Positions 20,482 through 29,218 of a stretch of DNA of 64,000 nucleotides are shown here, in pieces. The stretch spans positions 42,518 through 106,517 of the forward strand of contig NZ_JAPZVP010000008.1 in NCBI RefSeq assembly GCF_027622875.1. The letters are read 5' to 3'. The notes under the pieces were generated by a model. That model searched no databases. It was not told the origin of the DNA and saw nothing but the letters and a program-made list of their open reading frames with translations. The translations under genes were made by a program, and so were the position numbers. Numbering within the stretch: the stretch's first letter is position 1; the number at the start of each line of letters is the position of its first letter. This DNA is from Glycomyces luteolus (GTDB lineage Bacteria > Actinomycetota > Actinomycetes > Mycobacteriales > Micromonosporaceae).

Positions 20482-21738
20482 TCAGCTGACGACCTCGAAT
20501 CCGGCGACGGTCTTCTTGCCGCGCCGGATCACTCCGTACCGCCCGTGAAGCAGGACAGACTGGTCGATAACGGCCGCAGGATCACTCACTCGGACGTTGT
20601 TGAGGTAGGCGCCACCCTCTTTCGCGGCACGGCGGGCCTCGCCCAGGCTCGCGACCACGCCGGACTCTTTCATGGCCTCGGCCACGGTGACGTCCGGCTT
20701 GGTGAACTCGGCAAGGCCGGCCTCCACGAGCGCGGCGCGCAGCGTCGGCTCGGGCAGCTCGGCGAGCTCGCCGCGGCCGAAGAGGGCCTGCGAGGCGGCC
20801 ACGACGTGCGCCGTCTCCTCGGCGCCGTGCAGCAGCGTGGTCATCTCCTCCGCGAGCGCCTTCTGCGCGAGGCGCGCGGCGGGCTTCTCGACGGTGGCCC
20901 GCTCGAGCTCCTCGATCTCCTCGTGGGACTTGAACGAGAAGTACTTGAGGTAGCCCACGACGTCGGCGTCGGCGGCGTTCACCCAGAACTGGTAGAACGC
21001 GTACGGGCTGGTCAGCTCGGGGTCGAGCCAGACCGCGCCGCCTTCGGTCTTGCCGAACTTCGTGCCGTCGGCCTTGAGGACCAGCGGGGTCACGAAGGCG
21101 TGCACGTGCTCGGCCGCCTTGCGGCGCACGAAGTCCACCCCGGCGGTGATGTTGCCCCACTGGTCCGACCCTCCGAACTGGAGGGTGCAGCCGTGGCGGC
21201 GGTGCAGCTCGTAGAAGTCGTTCGACTGCAGGAGCTGGTAGGAGAACTCGGTGAAGGAGATGCCGGATTCGAGCCGGGCCTTCACGACCTCGCGGGCGAG
21301 CATCTTCGAGACCGGGAAGTGCTTGCCCACATCGCGCAGGAACTCCACGACGCCCATCTCGCTGGTCCAGTCGAGGTTGTTGACCGGGATCGCGCCGTTG
21401 TCGCCGTCGTACGTGACGAACGGCGAGAGCTGCGCCCGGATCTTCTCGACCCAGCCGGCCACCACCTCGGGCGGGTTGATGCTGCGCTCGCCCGCCTCCT
21501 TCGGGTCGCCGATCTGGCCCGTCGCACCGCCCACGAGCAGCAGCGGCTTCAAGCCCGCCTGCTGGAGGCGGCGGGCGGTGACGACCTGCATGAGGTGGCC
21601 GACGTGCAGGCTGACCGCGGTCGGGTCGAAGCCCACATAGAAGGTCACCGGGCCCGCGTCGATGTGCTCGCGGAGAGCGTCGATACCGGTGGAGTCCTGG
21701 ATGAGGCCGCGCCATGCGAAGTCGTCGAGAATATGCAC
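20482..21738 (-). CDS. tyrS: Tyrosyl-tRNA synthetase
   Basis: Class I aminoacyl-tRNA synthetase charging tRNA-Tyr, 418 residues, cytosolic dimer. The HIGH-equivalent is HVGH in SLHVGHLMQV near 45. The KMSKS-equivalent is KFGKT near 230 (GTKFGKTEGG). A C-terminal S4-like tRNA-binding domain (about 345-415) ends in RGKKTVAGFEVV. Tyrosine-pocket residues (FSYQLLQSNDFYEL and GGSDQWGNI) are present. It begins the minus-strand block: the TPR protein starts 49 bases after its stop. No T-box leader was recognised in the 65 bases upstream. Confidence 0.97.
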   Translation of the reverse strand: MHILDDFAWRGLIQDSTGIDALREHIDAGPVTFYVGFDPTAVSLHVGHLMQVVTARRLQQAGLKPLLLVGGATGQIGDPKEAGERSINPPEVVAGWVEKIRAQLSPFVTYDGDNGAIPVNNLDWTSEMGVVEFLRDVGKHFPVSKMLAREVVKARLESGISFTEFSYQLLQSNDFYELHRRHGCTLQFGGSDQWGNITAGVDFVRRKAAEHVHAFVTPLVLKADGTKFGKTEGGAVWLDPELTSPYAFYQFWVNAADADVVGYLKYFSFKSHEEIEELERATVEKPAARLAQKALAEEMTTLLHGAEETAHVVAASQALFGRGELAELPEPTLRAALVEAGLAEFTKPDVTVAEAMKESGVVASLGEARRAAKEGGAYLNNVRVSDPAAVIDQSVLLHGRYGVIRRGKKTVAGFEVVS

Positions 21739-21803
21739 GTTCCCATTGTGCCCTAGCGGCCGAAACGCTTTTCGCGCTCCGAGGCCGCGCGTGACCCGCG
21801 CCG

Positions 21804-23651
21804 TCAGGCGTCCGCGTGCCGCCCGGTCTCGCCGAGCGCGAGGGCTACCTCGATCTGGACGCGCAGCTCAAGAGCCGCATTGGTCTTCGCGACCTGCTTG
21901 GTCGGGCCCTTCCCCTCGGCGGCGACGTGCTCGCCCGAGGCCGGCATCCAGCCCTCCGCCCGGCACGTGAAGATCCGCTCGTGCGAGGGACCGTCGACCG
22001 AGAAATCCCAGGTGAGCGGTTTGACCGCCCCCCTGGCGGCGTAGATCTGGACCGCTTCGGCGGGGTTGACCGCGGCGTCCACGAGGAGCTTCTTCGGGCC
22101 CTCCGTGCGCGGCTTCGCGGTCACGTCCGAGGAGGGGTCCGGCAGGCCCGCCAGCGCCGCGACGAGCGCCAGAGCGGCCTGATTGCGGGCCTCCTTCTTG
22201 TTGCGCTGCAGTCGTTTCGGCGAGTCGACCTGTTCGCCGTTGCAGCGGATCGAGACCTGGGCGGAGAAGAGCGGGCCCTCGAAGCCGGGGGCGTCCTCGA
22301 CGGTCCAGAGCACGTTGGTCTCGTTGCTGACCGGGCCGCCGAGTCGGTCCTGGAGGTAGACGTTGACGATCGACTGGGCCTGCTGGGGCTCGTCGGCGAG
22401 CATCCGGTTCATGCGCTCGCGCAGCGGTTCGAACTCGCCGCGGCCGTAGAGGTAGACGGAGGCGAACTCGCGGAGCTGGAGTTCGCGGGCGTCGAGGCGG
22501 CGGGCGGTGTCGGCGGCGAGCCCGGCGGGGTTCTCGCCGCGTTCGACGGCGAACTGGAGGACGCGGGCGTACTGCTTGTAGGGCAGGGCGGCGAAGTCGG
22601 CGGTCTCGGCGTGCCGGGCGGTCTGCTCGTGGGCCTTCTGCTTGAAGTACTCGGCCTTGGCGCGGCGCTCCTCCTCGACGCGCTCGTTGACGTGGGCGGC
22701 GACCGCTTCGAGTTCCTCGATCGGGTAAGGGCTCGGGTGGCCGAGGGCGGCGGCGAGCAGGATGCGCTGGACGACGAGGTCGGGGTAGCGGCGGATCGGG
22801 CTCGTCGCGTGCGTGTAGGCGGGCAGCTGGAGGCCGTGGTGGCCGTGCACGGTGGGGCCGTAGGTGGCGGCGCGGGCGACCATGCGCATGCGGGTGCGGA
22901 GCATCTCGAAGGCGGCGCCGTCGCCGGTGGCGGCGATCGAGTCGAGCTCGGCGCGCAGTTCGGCGGGGTCGCCCGCGACGGCGGCGAGGCGGTGGTTGCG
23001 GAAGAGGATCGGCAGGTCCTCGCGCACGGCCCACGCGGCGATCTGCGCGTTGGCGGCGATCATGAACTCCTGCACGATGATGTAGCCGGAGTTGCGCTCG
23101 GCGCTGTCGAGTCGCACGAGTTGGCCCTCTTCGTTGGTAGCGAAGCCGGAGAGGAGGTCGTAGAAGGCGAGGGCGCCCGCGTTGCGGCGGGCGGCGAGCA
23201 TGGTCTGGGCGAAGCGCAGGGCGAGCGCGAGGGTGGTGTGGAGGGGGTGGCCGGGGTCGTTCGCGGCGTCGGCGGCCTCGCCGTGGGTCATGACCCAGGA
23301 CTTGGTGAGGCGGCCGGGGCCGAGGTCGGCGGAGCGGACCTGCCCGGCGTGGTCGAGTCGTAGGTGGACGGCGAAGGTGTCGTTCTCGCGGCCGGGTTCG
23401 AGGGAGGCGGCTTCGACCACGGGCGCGGGGAGCATGTGCTCGGTGTGCTCGGGCCGGTAGCGGGTGTGGACGCGGTGGTGGGCCTCGGCGTCGGCGCGGC
23501 CGCCCGTGGTGACGTGGTCGGCGACGCGGGCGATGTGGATCCAGACGTCGAAGCCGTCGCCGTCGGGTTCGATCCAGATGGCGTCGTCGCGATCGGCCGT
23601 GGTCGCGGCGTCGATCATGATCCCGGTTTCGGCTGGGTGGTGGTCGGCCAA
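21804..23651 (-). CDS. RNB-family exoribonuclease with two C-terminal dsRBD-like modules
   Basis: Predicted 3'-5' hydrolytic RNase of the RNase II/R superfamily, 615 residues. Catalytic Asp set D14-D20-D22-D23 (IDAATTADRDDA) and the THATSPIRRYPDLVVQR active-site segment are intact. Unlike RNase II or R there are no N-terminal cold-shock domains and no C-terminal S1 domain. Instead two regions (about 425-503 and 529-597) have the dsRBD order, including the basic KKEARNQAALALVAAL and EGKGPTKQVAKTNAALEL helices. Start TTG at 23651 is chosen because AAGGAG (23657-23662) lies five bases upstream. The frame is open to 24317 but there it crosses the cupin gene and a terminator. Confidence 0.85.
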   Translation of the reverse strand: MADHHPAETGIMIDAATTADRDDAIWIEPDGDGFDVWIHIARVADHVTTGGRADAEAHHRVHTRYRPEHTEHMLPAPVVEAASLEPGRENDTFAVHLRLDHAGQVRSADLGPGRLTKSWVMTHGEAADAANDPGHPLHTTLALALRFAQTMLAARRNAGALAFYDLLSGFATNEEGQLVRLDSAERNSGYIIVQEFMIAANAQIAAWAVREDLPILFRNHRLAAVAGDPAELRAELDSIAATGDGAAFEMLRTRMRMVARAATYGPTVHGHHGLQLPAYTHATSPIRRYPDLVVQRILLAAALGHPSPYPIEELEAVAAHVNERVEEERRAKAEYFKQKAHEQTARHAETADFAALPYKQYARVLQFAVERGENPAGLAADTARRLDARELQLREFASVYLYGRGEFEPLRERMNRMLADEPQQAQSIVNVYLQDRLGGPVSNETNVLWTVEDAPGFEGPLFSAQVSIRCNGEQVDSPKRLQRNKKEARNQAALALVAALAGLPDPSSDVTAKPRTEGPKKLLVDAAVNPAEAVQIYAARGAVKPLTWDFSVDGPSHERIFTCRAEGWMPASGEHVAAEGKGPTKQVAKTNAALELRVQIEVALALGETGRHADA

Positions 23652-23747
23652 CTGCGCTCCTTCGAAGTCCGGCAACAATCGTAACCGCAGACACACGATG
23701 AGGTATGGACGGCGCGGGCGGTCGCGGCGATCCTGATCGCCGACCGG

Positions 23748-23785
23748 AACGGGCCGGAGGTTCGTCCAGGAACGTCCGGCCCGTT
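23748..23785. terminator. Terminator of the cupin operon
   Basis: Arms AACGGGCCGGA (23748-23758) and TCCGGCCCGTT (23775-23785) with an inner GTTC/GAAC pairing in the loop. It lies 12 bases beyond the stop of the minus-strand cupin gene and upstream of the ribonuclease gene, separating the two transcripts. Confidence 0.75.
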
Positions 23786-23797
23786 GTCGCGCTTCGG

Positions 23798-24517
23798 TCA
23801 GGGGCGCAGGTCCCAGGTCTCCAGGCGTCCGCACATGCCCCATTTGGCGGCCGCGTCCCCGGCGTCGCCGACGTGGGCGTCGCACAGGTGGGCCGCTTCG
23901 GCTTTCGCGAGGGCGTCCAGGTGGGCGCCGGTGGCGTCGGCCTGGGCCTTCGGGCCGTCGGCCCAGAGTCCTCGCCAGGTCCCGGTGCGGGACGCGACGA
24001 TCTGGGCCGCCCGGTCCCACAAGGGCCGCATGGCCGTCGGGCCTTCGGTCTCGACGCGTTCGCGCAGGGCGAGGTAGCCGTCGATCGCGAGGTCCCGTCG
24101 GGCCCTGGTGGCTTCGCCGCGTTCGCCCTCGCTCAGGCCCGGAGCGGCGGGCGCGGTCGCGGCGGCGAGGTAGGCCTCCGGGTCGGCAAGGGTCGCTTCG
24201 GGAAAGGTGAACACGGCGTCCCCGGCCTCGGGGATGCCCGCGTTCTGCATGACCACCACGACCTGGAGGTCGCCCGAGCCGTTGACGAGGCGGTGGACCG
24301 TCCCGGGGGTGAACCACAGGACGGTCCCGCGCGCGAGGTCGCGGCGCTCGTAGCCGTTCCCCGAGAGGGTCTCGACCGCTCCGGTGCCGCTGACGACGAC
24401 ATAGCCCTCGGTGGAGGCGGTGTGCAGGTGCGGGCTGCCGCCCGCTTGGCCGTCCACTGTGGGCCAGTTGTAGACGGTGACGAGGGAGACGGCCGTGCCG
24501 CCGGGGAAGCCGCTCAT
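23798..24517 (-). CDS. Cupin-domain protein
   Basis: 239 residues. Residues about 10-105 form a cupin barrel with the metal-site pattern PHLHTASTEGYVVVSG (two His and a Glu) and the second motif GTVLWFTPGTVHRLVN. The remaining part is helical, with no recognised domain. The protein likely binds a metal and a small carbohydrate or acid, possibly an isomerase; no reaction can be assigned. ATG at 24517 lies two bases after the stop of the PmoA-like gene, so it is the last gene of the Gfo/Idh-PmoA-cupin operon. It is presumably induced with it through the LacI system. Confidence 0.82.
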   Translation of the reverse strand: MSGFPGGTAVSLVTVYNWPTVDGQAGGSPHLHTASTEGYVVVSGTGAVETLSGNGYERRDLARGTVLWFTPGTVHRLVNGSGDLQVVVVMQNAGIPEAGDAVFTFPEATLADPEAYLAAATAPAAPGLSEGERGEATRARRDLAIDGYLALRERVETEGPTAMRPLWDRAAQIVASRTGTWRGLWADGPKAQADATGAHLDALAKAEAAHLCDAHVGDAGDAAAKWGMCGRLETWDLRP

Positions 24518-24519
24518 GG

Positions 24520-25431
24520 CTACCCCAGCCGGGCCAGTTCGGCGGCGGCGAGCTCGGCGGTCTTGGCGGCGCCGTCGATCCCGGTGTCGCCGTTGCAGAC
24601 CGCGACGGCGTGGCGCAGGGTCACGGTGTCGCCGGGCGCCATCGGCAGCTCGGTGTCGAAGAACGGCGCGGGGCAGACCGCGGCGAACGGGGTGGTGCGC
24701 ACGAACCACTTGACGGGCGCGGTCGGGTTCTCCGGGTGGTCGGTGAAGACCAGGGTGGAGACGGCGTCGACGGAGTCGTGCTTGCCGCGGAAGGCGAGCC
24801 AGTCGCCGCGCTCGCCCATCTTCTCGTCGCCGCCTTCGCCCGCGGCGGTGTAGACCGTGCCCTCGGTGAAGGAGCGCGGTCCGCGCCAGAAGAAGCCGCC
24901 GTAGCCGGCGTTCTCGCGGCCCTCGGTGGTGGGGCTGCCCATGACGACCGTGTCCTGCGTGTCGTTGGTGAACGCGGTCGTGAAGGAGAGCACCCAGGTG
25001 TCGTCCGAGAGGACCGTGACGGCGAAGCTGCGCGTCTCGGAGAAGAAGTGGCGCCCGTCCTGGGTGACCCAGTCGAGTCGTTCGACCGCCTTGACGCCGT
25101 TCTCGTCCGTGGTGAGCTCGGTGAACTCCTGGTGGACCATGGAGCCGTCGTTCTTCTCGTCCACGTAGCCCTTGCCGCGGCGGAAGGTCGCGCCGCCCCA
25201 GAAGTTCTCCGGGCCCGCGTTCGGGATCGAGAGCGCGATGCCCTTGTGCCACACGTGGTCGTGCGGACGGTAGAGGCTCACCTGGTTGCCGGCCAGGTCG
25301 TAGAGCGGCTCGAAGTACGGCCGCGGAGACTCGAACTGGGCGTTCTGCGGACGATAGACGTAGCGCAGGATCTGCAAGTCGCCCCTGGTGATCGAGAGGG
25401 CGGTGCCGTCGTCTTCGAGGTTCAGCGTCAT
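24520..25431 (-). CDS. PmoA-like protein (DUF6807 family)
   Basis: 303 residues, matching the family named PmoA in bacterial annotations; the name is historical and does not show methane oxidation. Conserved stretches seen are RPYFEPLYD, RPHDHVWHKGIALSI and NFWGGATFRRG. In actinobacteria these genes commonly accompany Gfo/Idh oxidoreductases and LacI regulators in carbohydrate loci, as here. Soluble, beta-rich, no signal peptide. It lies 31 bases downstream of the oxidoreductase and two bases upstream of the cupin gene. Substrate unknown, possibly a modified sugar. Confidence 0.85.
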   Translation of the reverse strand: MTLNLEDDGTALSITRGDLQILRYVYRPQNAQFESPRPYFEPLYDLAGNQVSLYRPHDHVWHKGIALSIPNAGPENFWGGATFRRGKGYVDEKNDGSMVHQEFTELTTDENGVKAVERLDWVTQDGRHFFSETRSFAVTVLSDDTWVLSFTTAFTNDTQDTVVMGSPTTEGRENAGYGGFFWRGPRSFTEGTVYTAAGEGGDEKMGERGDWLAFRGKHDSVDAVSTLVFTDHPENPTAPVKWFVRTTPFAAVCPAPFFDTELPMAPGDTVTLRHAVAVCNGDTGIDGAAKTAELAAAELARLG

Positions 25432-25462
25432 CGGTGTTCTCTCCAGTCGTTCCGGTAGGTCG

Positions 25463-26560
25463 TCACTTGCGGTCGGGCCAGGGTGCGCCGGTGCCGTCCA
25501 TGCGCTGGTAGAACGGCGAGGTCGGGTCGATCTCGCCGGCGCGGACGCGCTTGCCGGTGAAGGCCGAGGCGTAGATCGCCGCGAGCAGTTCCAAGGTGCG
25601 GCGGGAGTCCTCGATGGTGACCGGCGGGGCGGTCTTGCCGTCGAGGGCGTCGGCGACGCGCAGGAACTGGGCGTAGTGGCCCGAGGACTTGCCGCGCGGC
25701 TCGCCCGCCCAGGCGAGGTTCACTTCCTCGGCGGCGGCGTCGATCGGGTGGATGCTCCAGTTGTCGTCGCCGTAGCCGTAGAGGTGGTCGAGCTCGACGG
25801 TGGCGTTGTCGAAGTCGAGCCGGATCTGCGAGACCTCGCGCGGGCTGAGCAACGAATTCGTGATGACCACGGACGCACCGGATTCGAGCGTGACGATCGC
25901 GTGCGAGACGTCCTCGGTGTTGGTGATGCGGCGGTGGCGGTGCGCGGTGGCGACCACTTCGGACCAGGGACCGACCATGGAGAGGAGCGTATCGATCTGG
26001 TGGATGCCGTGGCCCATGGTGGGGCCGCCGCCCTCGGTCTCCCAGCGCCCGCGCCATTCGACCGCGAAGTACTCCTCGGGGCGGTACCAGAGGGTGTCGC
26101 ATTTGGCGACGGCGAGGCGGCCGAGGACGCCTGAGGCCATCATGTCGCGCACGCGGTCGGCGCCGGAGCCGAAGCGGTGCTGGGAGATGAGCGCGAAGTC
26201 GCCCTTCGAGGCGGACGCGGCGGCCGCGATCCGGTCGAACTCGGCCAGGCTGAGGGCCGGGGGCTTCTCGCAGATGACGCCGACCCCGGCTTCTAGGGCG
26301 GCGATGGCGCCGGGCGCGTGGGCCACGGGCGGTGTGCACAGGTCGACCAGGTCGAGGGCCTCCGCGGCGAGGAGCGCTTCGATCGAGGCGTAGCCGTGCT
26401 CGACGCCGAACTTCTCCTTGAACGCGTCGAGCCGGTCGGTGTCGGGATCGACGGCCGCGACCAGTTCGATCCGGCCCTGGCAGTGATCGCGCAGCTGTTC
26501 GGCGTGCAGGTGGGCGATGCCGCCGGTGCCGACCACGGCGAGGCGGTAGGGGGAGGACAC
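25463..26560 (-). CDS. Gfo/Idh/MocA family oxidoreductase
   Basis: 365 residues, NAD(P)-dependent sugar or inositol dehydrogenase family. An N-terminal Rossmann fold opens with VVGTGGIAHLHAEQL. The conserved EKPPALS (Lys of the EKP motif) lies near 95. The C-terminal alpha/beta domain has the GGGPTMGHGIHQID segment with the catalytic-type His. The frame allows GTG at 26578, but GTG at 26560 is preferred because AAGGAG (26566-26571) precedes it by five bases. Promoter-like boxes and a LacI-type operator lie just upstream (26584-26612). First gene of a three-gene operon. Confidence 0.9.
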   Translation of the reverse strand: MSSPYRLAVVGTGGIAHLHAEQLRDHCQGRIELVAAVDPDTDRLDAFKEKFGVEHGYASIEALLAAEALDLVDLCTPPVAHAPGAIAALEAGVGVICEKPPALSLAEFDRIAAAASASKGDFALISQHRFGSGADRVRDMMASGVLGRLAVAKCDTLWYRPEEYFAVEWRGRWETEGGGPTMGHGIHQIDTLLSMVGPWSEVVATAHRHRRITNTEDVSHAIVTLESGASVVITNSLLSPREVSQIRLDFDNATVELDHLYGYGDDNWSIHPIDAAAEEVNLAWAGEPRGKSSGHYAQFLRVADALDGKTAPPVTIEDSRRTLELLAAIYASAFTGKRVRAGEIDPTSPFYQRMDGTGAPWPDRK

Positions 26561-26583
26561 AGTGGACTCCTTCGTCACAGGGT

Positions 26584-26612
26584 CTGTAAACGCTTTCCAG
26601 CGTTCGGGTCAA
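26584..26612 (-). promoter_or_regulatory. Promoter with overlapping LacI-type operator before the oxidoreductase operon
   Basis: Read on the minus strand: TTGACC (26607-26612), 17 bases, then TTACAG (26584-26589), a plausible -35/-10 pair. The pseudo-palindrome TGTAAACGCTTTCCA (plus strand, 26585-26599; pattern TGnAAAnnnTTTnCA) overlaps the -10. This is a typical placement for a LacI-family repressor site. It lies in the 54 bases between the GH3 stop and the oxidoreductase start. Confidence 0.6.
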
Positions 26613-26614
26613 TA

Positions 26615-28951
26615 CTAGCCGACAACGGTCGCGACGGTGACCTGGGTCGCCAGAGCGCGGGTCCCCGGCTCAAGGCGGCGGGAGCCGGTCACCTCGACGT
26701 CGAGCGAGGCCACGGTGTCGGCGGCCGAACGCGCGACGCGCAGTTCGAGCGCCCCGGCCTCGACGATCCACTCGCCGTCGACACCCACGAACGCGGCCAG
26801 GTCGACGGGCATCGCGAAGCGGGCCTCGCCGGCCTCGCCGGGAGCCAGTTCGAGCCGCGCGAACCCGACCAGGCGCTGCACGGGGCGGACCGCGGAGGCC
26901 ACCGGGTCGTGGAGGTAGAGCTGCACGACCTCGGTGCCGTGGCGCGCTCCGGTGTTGCGCACGCGCACCGCGAGCTCGACGACGCCTTCGGGGCCGACCT
27001 CGGCGCCGGACACGAGTTCCGGTGCGTCCCATTCGAACTCGGTGTACGAAAGGCCGTAGCCGAAGACGTACTGGGCCGTGGGGTCCACGGAGGAGACCGA
27101 GGAGCGCCGGGCGAGCTCGGGGGCGAGGTAGGTGGCGGGCGGCGAGTCGGGGCGGGCCGGGACGCCCGCGGGCAGGCGGCCTTCGGGCTCGGCGGCGCCG
27201 GTGAGCACCGCGCTGATCGCGCCCGCGCCCTCCTGGCCGGGCAGGAACGCCTGCACGATCGCGGCGGCCCGCTCGGGGGCCGTGCCGAGCGCGTACGGGC
27301 GACCGGAGATCACCACGAGGACGGTGGGCGTGCCCGAGTCGAGCACCGCTTCGACCAGTTCCGCCTGGCGTCCGGGCAGCGCGTGCGTCGGCGCGTCGCA
27401 GCCCTCGCCGGAAGTGCCGCGGCCGAAGAGCCCGGAGCGGTCGCCGACCGCGACGATGGCGAGGTCGGCGGCGGCGGCGGCGTTCGCGGCCGCGGCGATC
27501 TCGGCGTCGGTGGCGTCGAGGACGGAGCCCGCGGCGAGGTGCTCGATGGCCGTGCCCGGGAGGTCCGCGGTGAGCCGCTCGACGACGGTGGCGATCGAGA
27601 CGCCCATGTCGACGTGCGGGTACGGGTCGTCCGAGTCGATCGACGCGGCGTCGTTGCGGCCGTGGTGGTTGGGGAAGGCGTAGCAGCCGAGCATGACGGC
27701 CTTGTCGTCGGCGACGGGGCCGACGAGCGCGATCCGTCCGGGCTGCGTTTCCGATCCCGCCTGCAGCGGCAGCGTGCCGTTGTTGGCCAGGAGCACGATC
27801 GACTTGCGGGCCACCTCGGCGGCCAGCGCGCGGGCGTGGGGCGGGTCGAGGTCGATCACCGCGGCGGGCTCGGGGAGCTCCTCGAGCAGGCCGAGCTCGA
27901 TCTTCTGGGTGAGCACGCGTTCGACGGCGCGGTCGACCACGCCTTCGTCGATGCGCCCGGCGGCCACGGCGGCCTGGAGGGGCTCGCCGTAGCAGTCGAC
28001 GCTCGGCAGCTCGACGTCCACGCCGCCCGCGAGGCCGAGCACGGCGGCGTCGGTGCGGTCGGCGGCGACGCTGTGGAGGGAGTTGAGGAAGTTGACGCCG
28101 AAGTAGTCGGAGACGACGGTGCCGTCGAAGCCCCACTCGTCGCGCAGGACGCCTTGCAGGAGTTCGGGGTTGGCGTGGGAGGCGATGCCGTCGTTGGCGG
28201 CGTAGGAGGGCATCACGGAGCCGGCGCGGCCGATGCGCACGGCCATCTCGAACGGAGTCAGGTAGGTCTCGGCGAACTGCCTGGGGCCCATGTAGACCGG
28301 GCCGAAGTTGCGGGCCGCGTGCGAGGCGGAGTACCCGGCGAAGTGCTTCAATGTGGCGATGATGCCGGAGTCCTGCAGGCCCGAGACGTAGGCGGTGGCG
28401 AGCGTGCCAGTGAGGTAGGGGTCCTCGCCCATGGTCTCCTCGGTCCTCCCCCAGCGCGAGTCGGCGACGACGTCGAGCACGGGGGCGAGGCCCTGGTGGA
28501 CGCCGACGCTGCGCATGGTGACGCCGATCTGCTGGGCCATCGCGCCGATGAGCTCGGGGTCGAAGGTCGCGCCCCAGGCCAGTGCGGTCGGGAAGATGGT
28601 GGCGCCGTGGGCCATGAAACCGGTGAGGCATTCCTCGTGGGCCAGTGCGGCGATGCCGAAGCGGCTGGAGGCGCGGATGCGCTGCTGGAGGGCGGCGAGG
28701 TTGGCGGCGCCTTCGGCGGCCGGAACGGGGGCCGAGCCGAAGGGGCGGGTCAGCTGGCCCAAGCCGTGCGCGATGGCCTCGTCCTCGGAGACCCCGCCGG
28801 TCTGCTCGCTCTGGTGCGGGGCCATGTCGGCGGCGTCCGCGTCGACGCCGCGCCACAGGCTGTACAGCTGCGCGCATTTCTCTTCGAGCGTCATCCGCTT
28901 GACAAGACCGGCGGCGCGTTCGGCCGCGTCCGCGGGGGTGTCGGTGTCCAT
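26615..28951 (-). CDS. Glycoside hydrolase family 3 (beta-glucosidase/beta-xylosidase)
   Basis: 778 residues without a signal peptide, so probably cytosolic, cleaving imported oligosaccharides. N-terminal (beta/alpha)8 domain: TLKHFAGYS and the nucleophile motif TVVSDYFGV (Asp near 281). The second alpha/beta domain has GRPYALG and the acid/base-type GRGTSGEGCD loop. A fibronectin-III-like domain lies at the C-terminus (about 650-770). The Tyr after the nucleophile Asp is seen in some actinobacterial xylosidase-like members; exact specificity is unknown. The frame begins at 29056, but ATG 28951 has GGAG upstream and matches the family start. The LacI regulator is divergent. Confidence 0.92.
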   Translation of the reverse strand: MDTDTPADAAERAAGLVKRMTLEEKCAQLYSLWRGVDADAADMAPHQSEQTGGVSEDEAIAHGLGQLTRPFGSAPVPAAEGAANLAALQQRIRASSRFGIAALAHEECLTGFMAHGATIFPTALAWGATFDPELIGAMAQQIGVTMRSVGVHQGLAPVLDVVADSRWGRTEETMGEDPYLTGTLATAYVSGLQDSGIIATLKHFAGYSASHAARNFGPVYMGPRQFAETYLTPFEMAVRIGRAGSVMPSYAANDGIASHANPELLQGVLRDEWGFDGTVVSDYFGVNFLNSLHSVAADRTDAAVLGLAGGVDVELPSVDCYGEPLQAAVAAGRIDEGVVDRAVERVLTQKIELGLLEELPEPAAVIDLDPPHARALAAEVARKSIVLLANNGTLPLQAGSETQPGRIALVGPVADDKAVMLGCYAFPNHHGRNDAASIDSDDPYPHVDMGVSIATVVERLTADLPGTAIEHLAAGSVLDATDAEIAAAANAAAAADLAIVAVGDRSGLFGRGTSGEGCDAPTHALPGRQAELVEAVLDSGTPTVLVVISGRPYALGTAPERAAAIVQAFLPGQEGAGAISAVLTGAAEPEGRLPAGVPARPDSPPATYLAPELARRSSVSSVDPTAQYVFGYGLSYTEFEWDAPELVSGAEVGPEGVVELAVRVRNTGARHGTEVVQLYLHDPVASAVRPVQRLVGFARLELAPGEAGEARFAMPVDLAAFVGVDGEWIVEAGALELRVARSAADTVASLDVEVTGSRRLEPGTRALATQVTVATVVG

Positions 28952-28980
28952 GCTGCTCCACTCAAGCGGCCCGGAACACT

Positions 28981-29052
28981 GGAACCGCTGGTTCCGGGCC
29001 GATAGTTTCTGAAACTTTTCTGATCGTTTTCGATACAGGTTTGCACACCATA
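28981..29052 (-). promoter_or_regulatory. Putative promoter and operator cluster upstream of GH3
   Basis: Minus-strand -10-like TATGGT at 29047-29052. Downstream of it are an ATCG-N4-CGAT palindrome (29023-29034), the perfect 13-base palindrome AGTTTCTGAAACT (29004-29016) and the hairpin-forming GGAACC-GCT-GGTTCC (28981-28995). The first two resemble LacI-family operators and share AAAGTTTC with the site before the LacI gene. Confidence 0.5.
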
Positions 29053-29131
29053 ACATTGATGACGGGCTACTTCTAGGCTTGATTTTGTCTTGGGATGCGT
29101 TTGCCCAGGACGCTTAATCGAGCAAAGTTCT

Positions 29132-29142
29132 CGAAAGTTTCG
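29132..29142. promoter_or_regulatory. Putative LacI autoregulatory operator
   Basis: Perfect palindrome CGAAAGTTTCG, centred 82 bases upstream of the lacI-type start and about 30 bases before a TATAAG box (29171-29176). It contains the same AAAGTTTC core found in the GH3 leader, suggesting one regulator binds both sides of this divergent region. Confidence 0.5.
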
Positions 29143-29218
29143 GGTGGAATCCGGGAGCCCAGAGGTGCCGCTATAAGATGTCGGCACTACGGTTGGGCAG
29201 GAACGACCAGGAGGACCC

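Noticed and set aside
18888-20489. Long plus-strand frame opposite the RG-rich TPR gene, Ala/Val-rich
   Set aside because: It mirrors the repeated codons of the minus-strand gene, has no ribosome site and no recognisable domain.
23652-24317. In-frame extension of the ribonuclease frame
   Set aside because: Crosses the cupin gene and its terminator; codons give low-similarity Arg/Pro-rich sequence.
26318-29005. Large plus-strand frame opposite GH3
   Set aside because: Antisense shadow of a clear GH3 gene.
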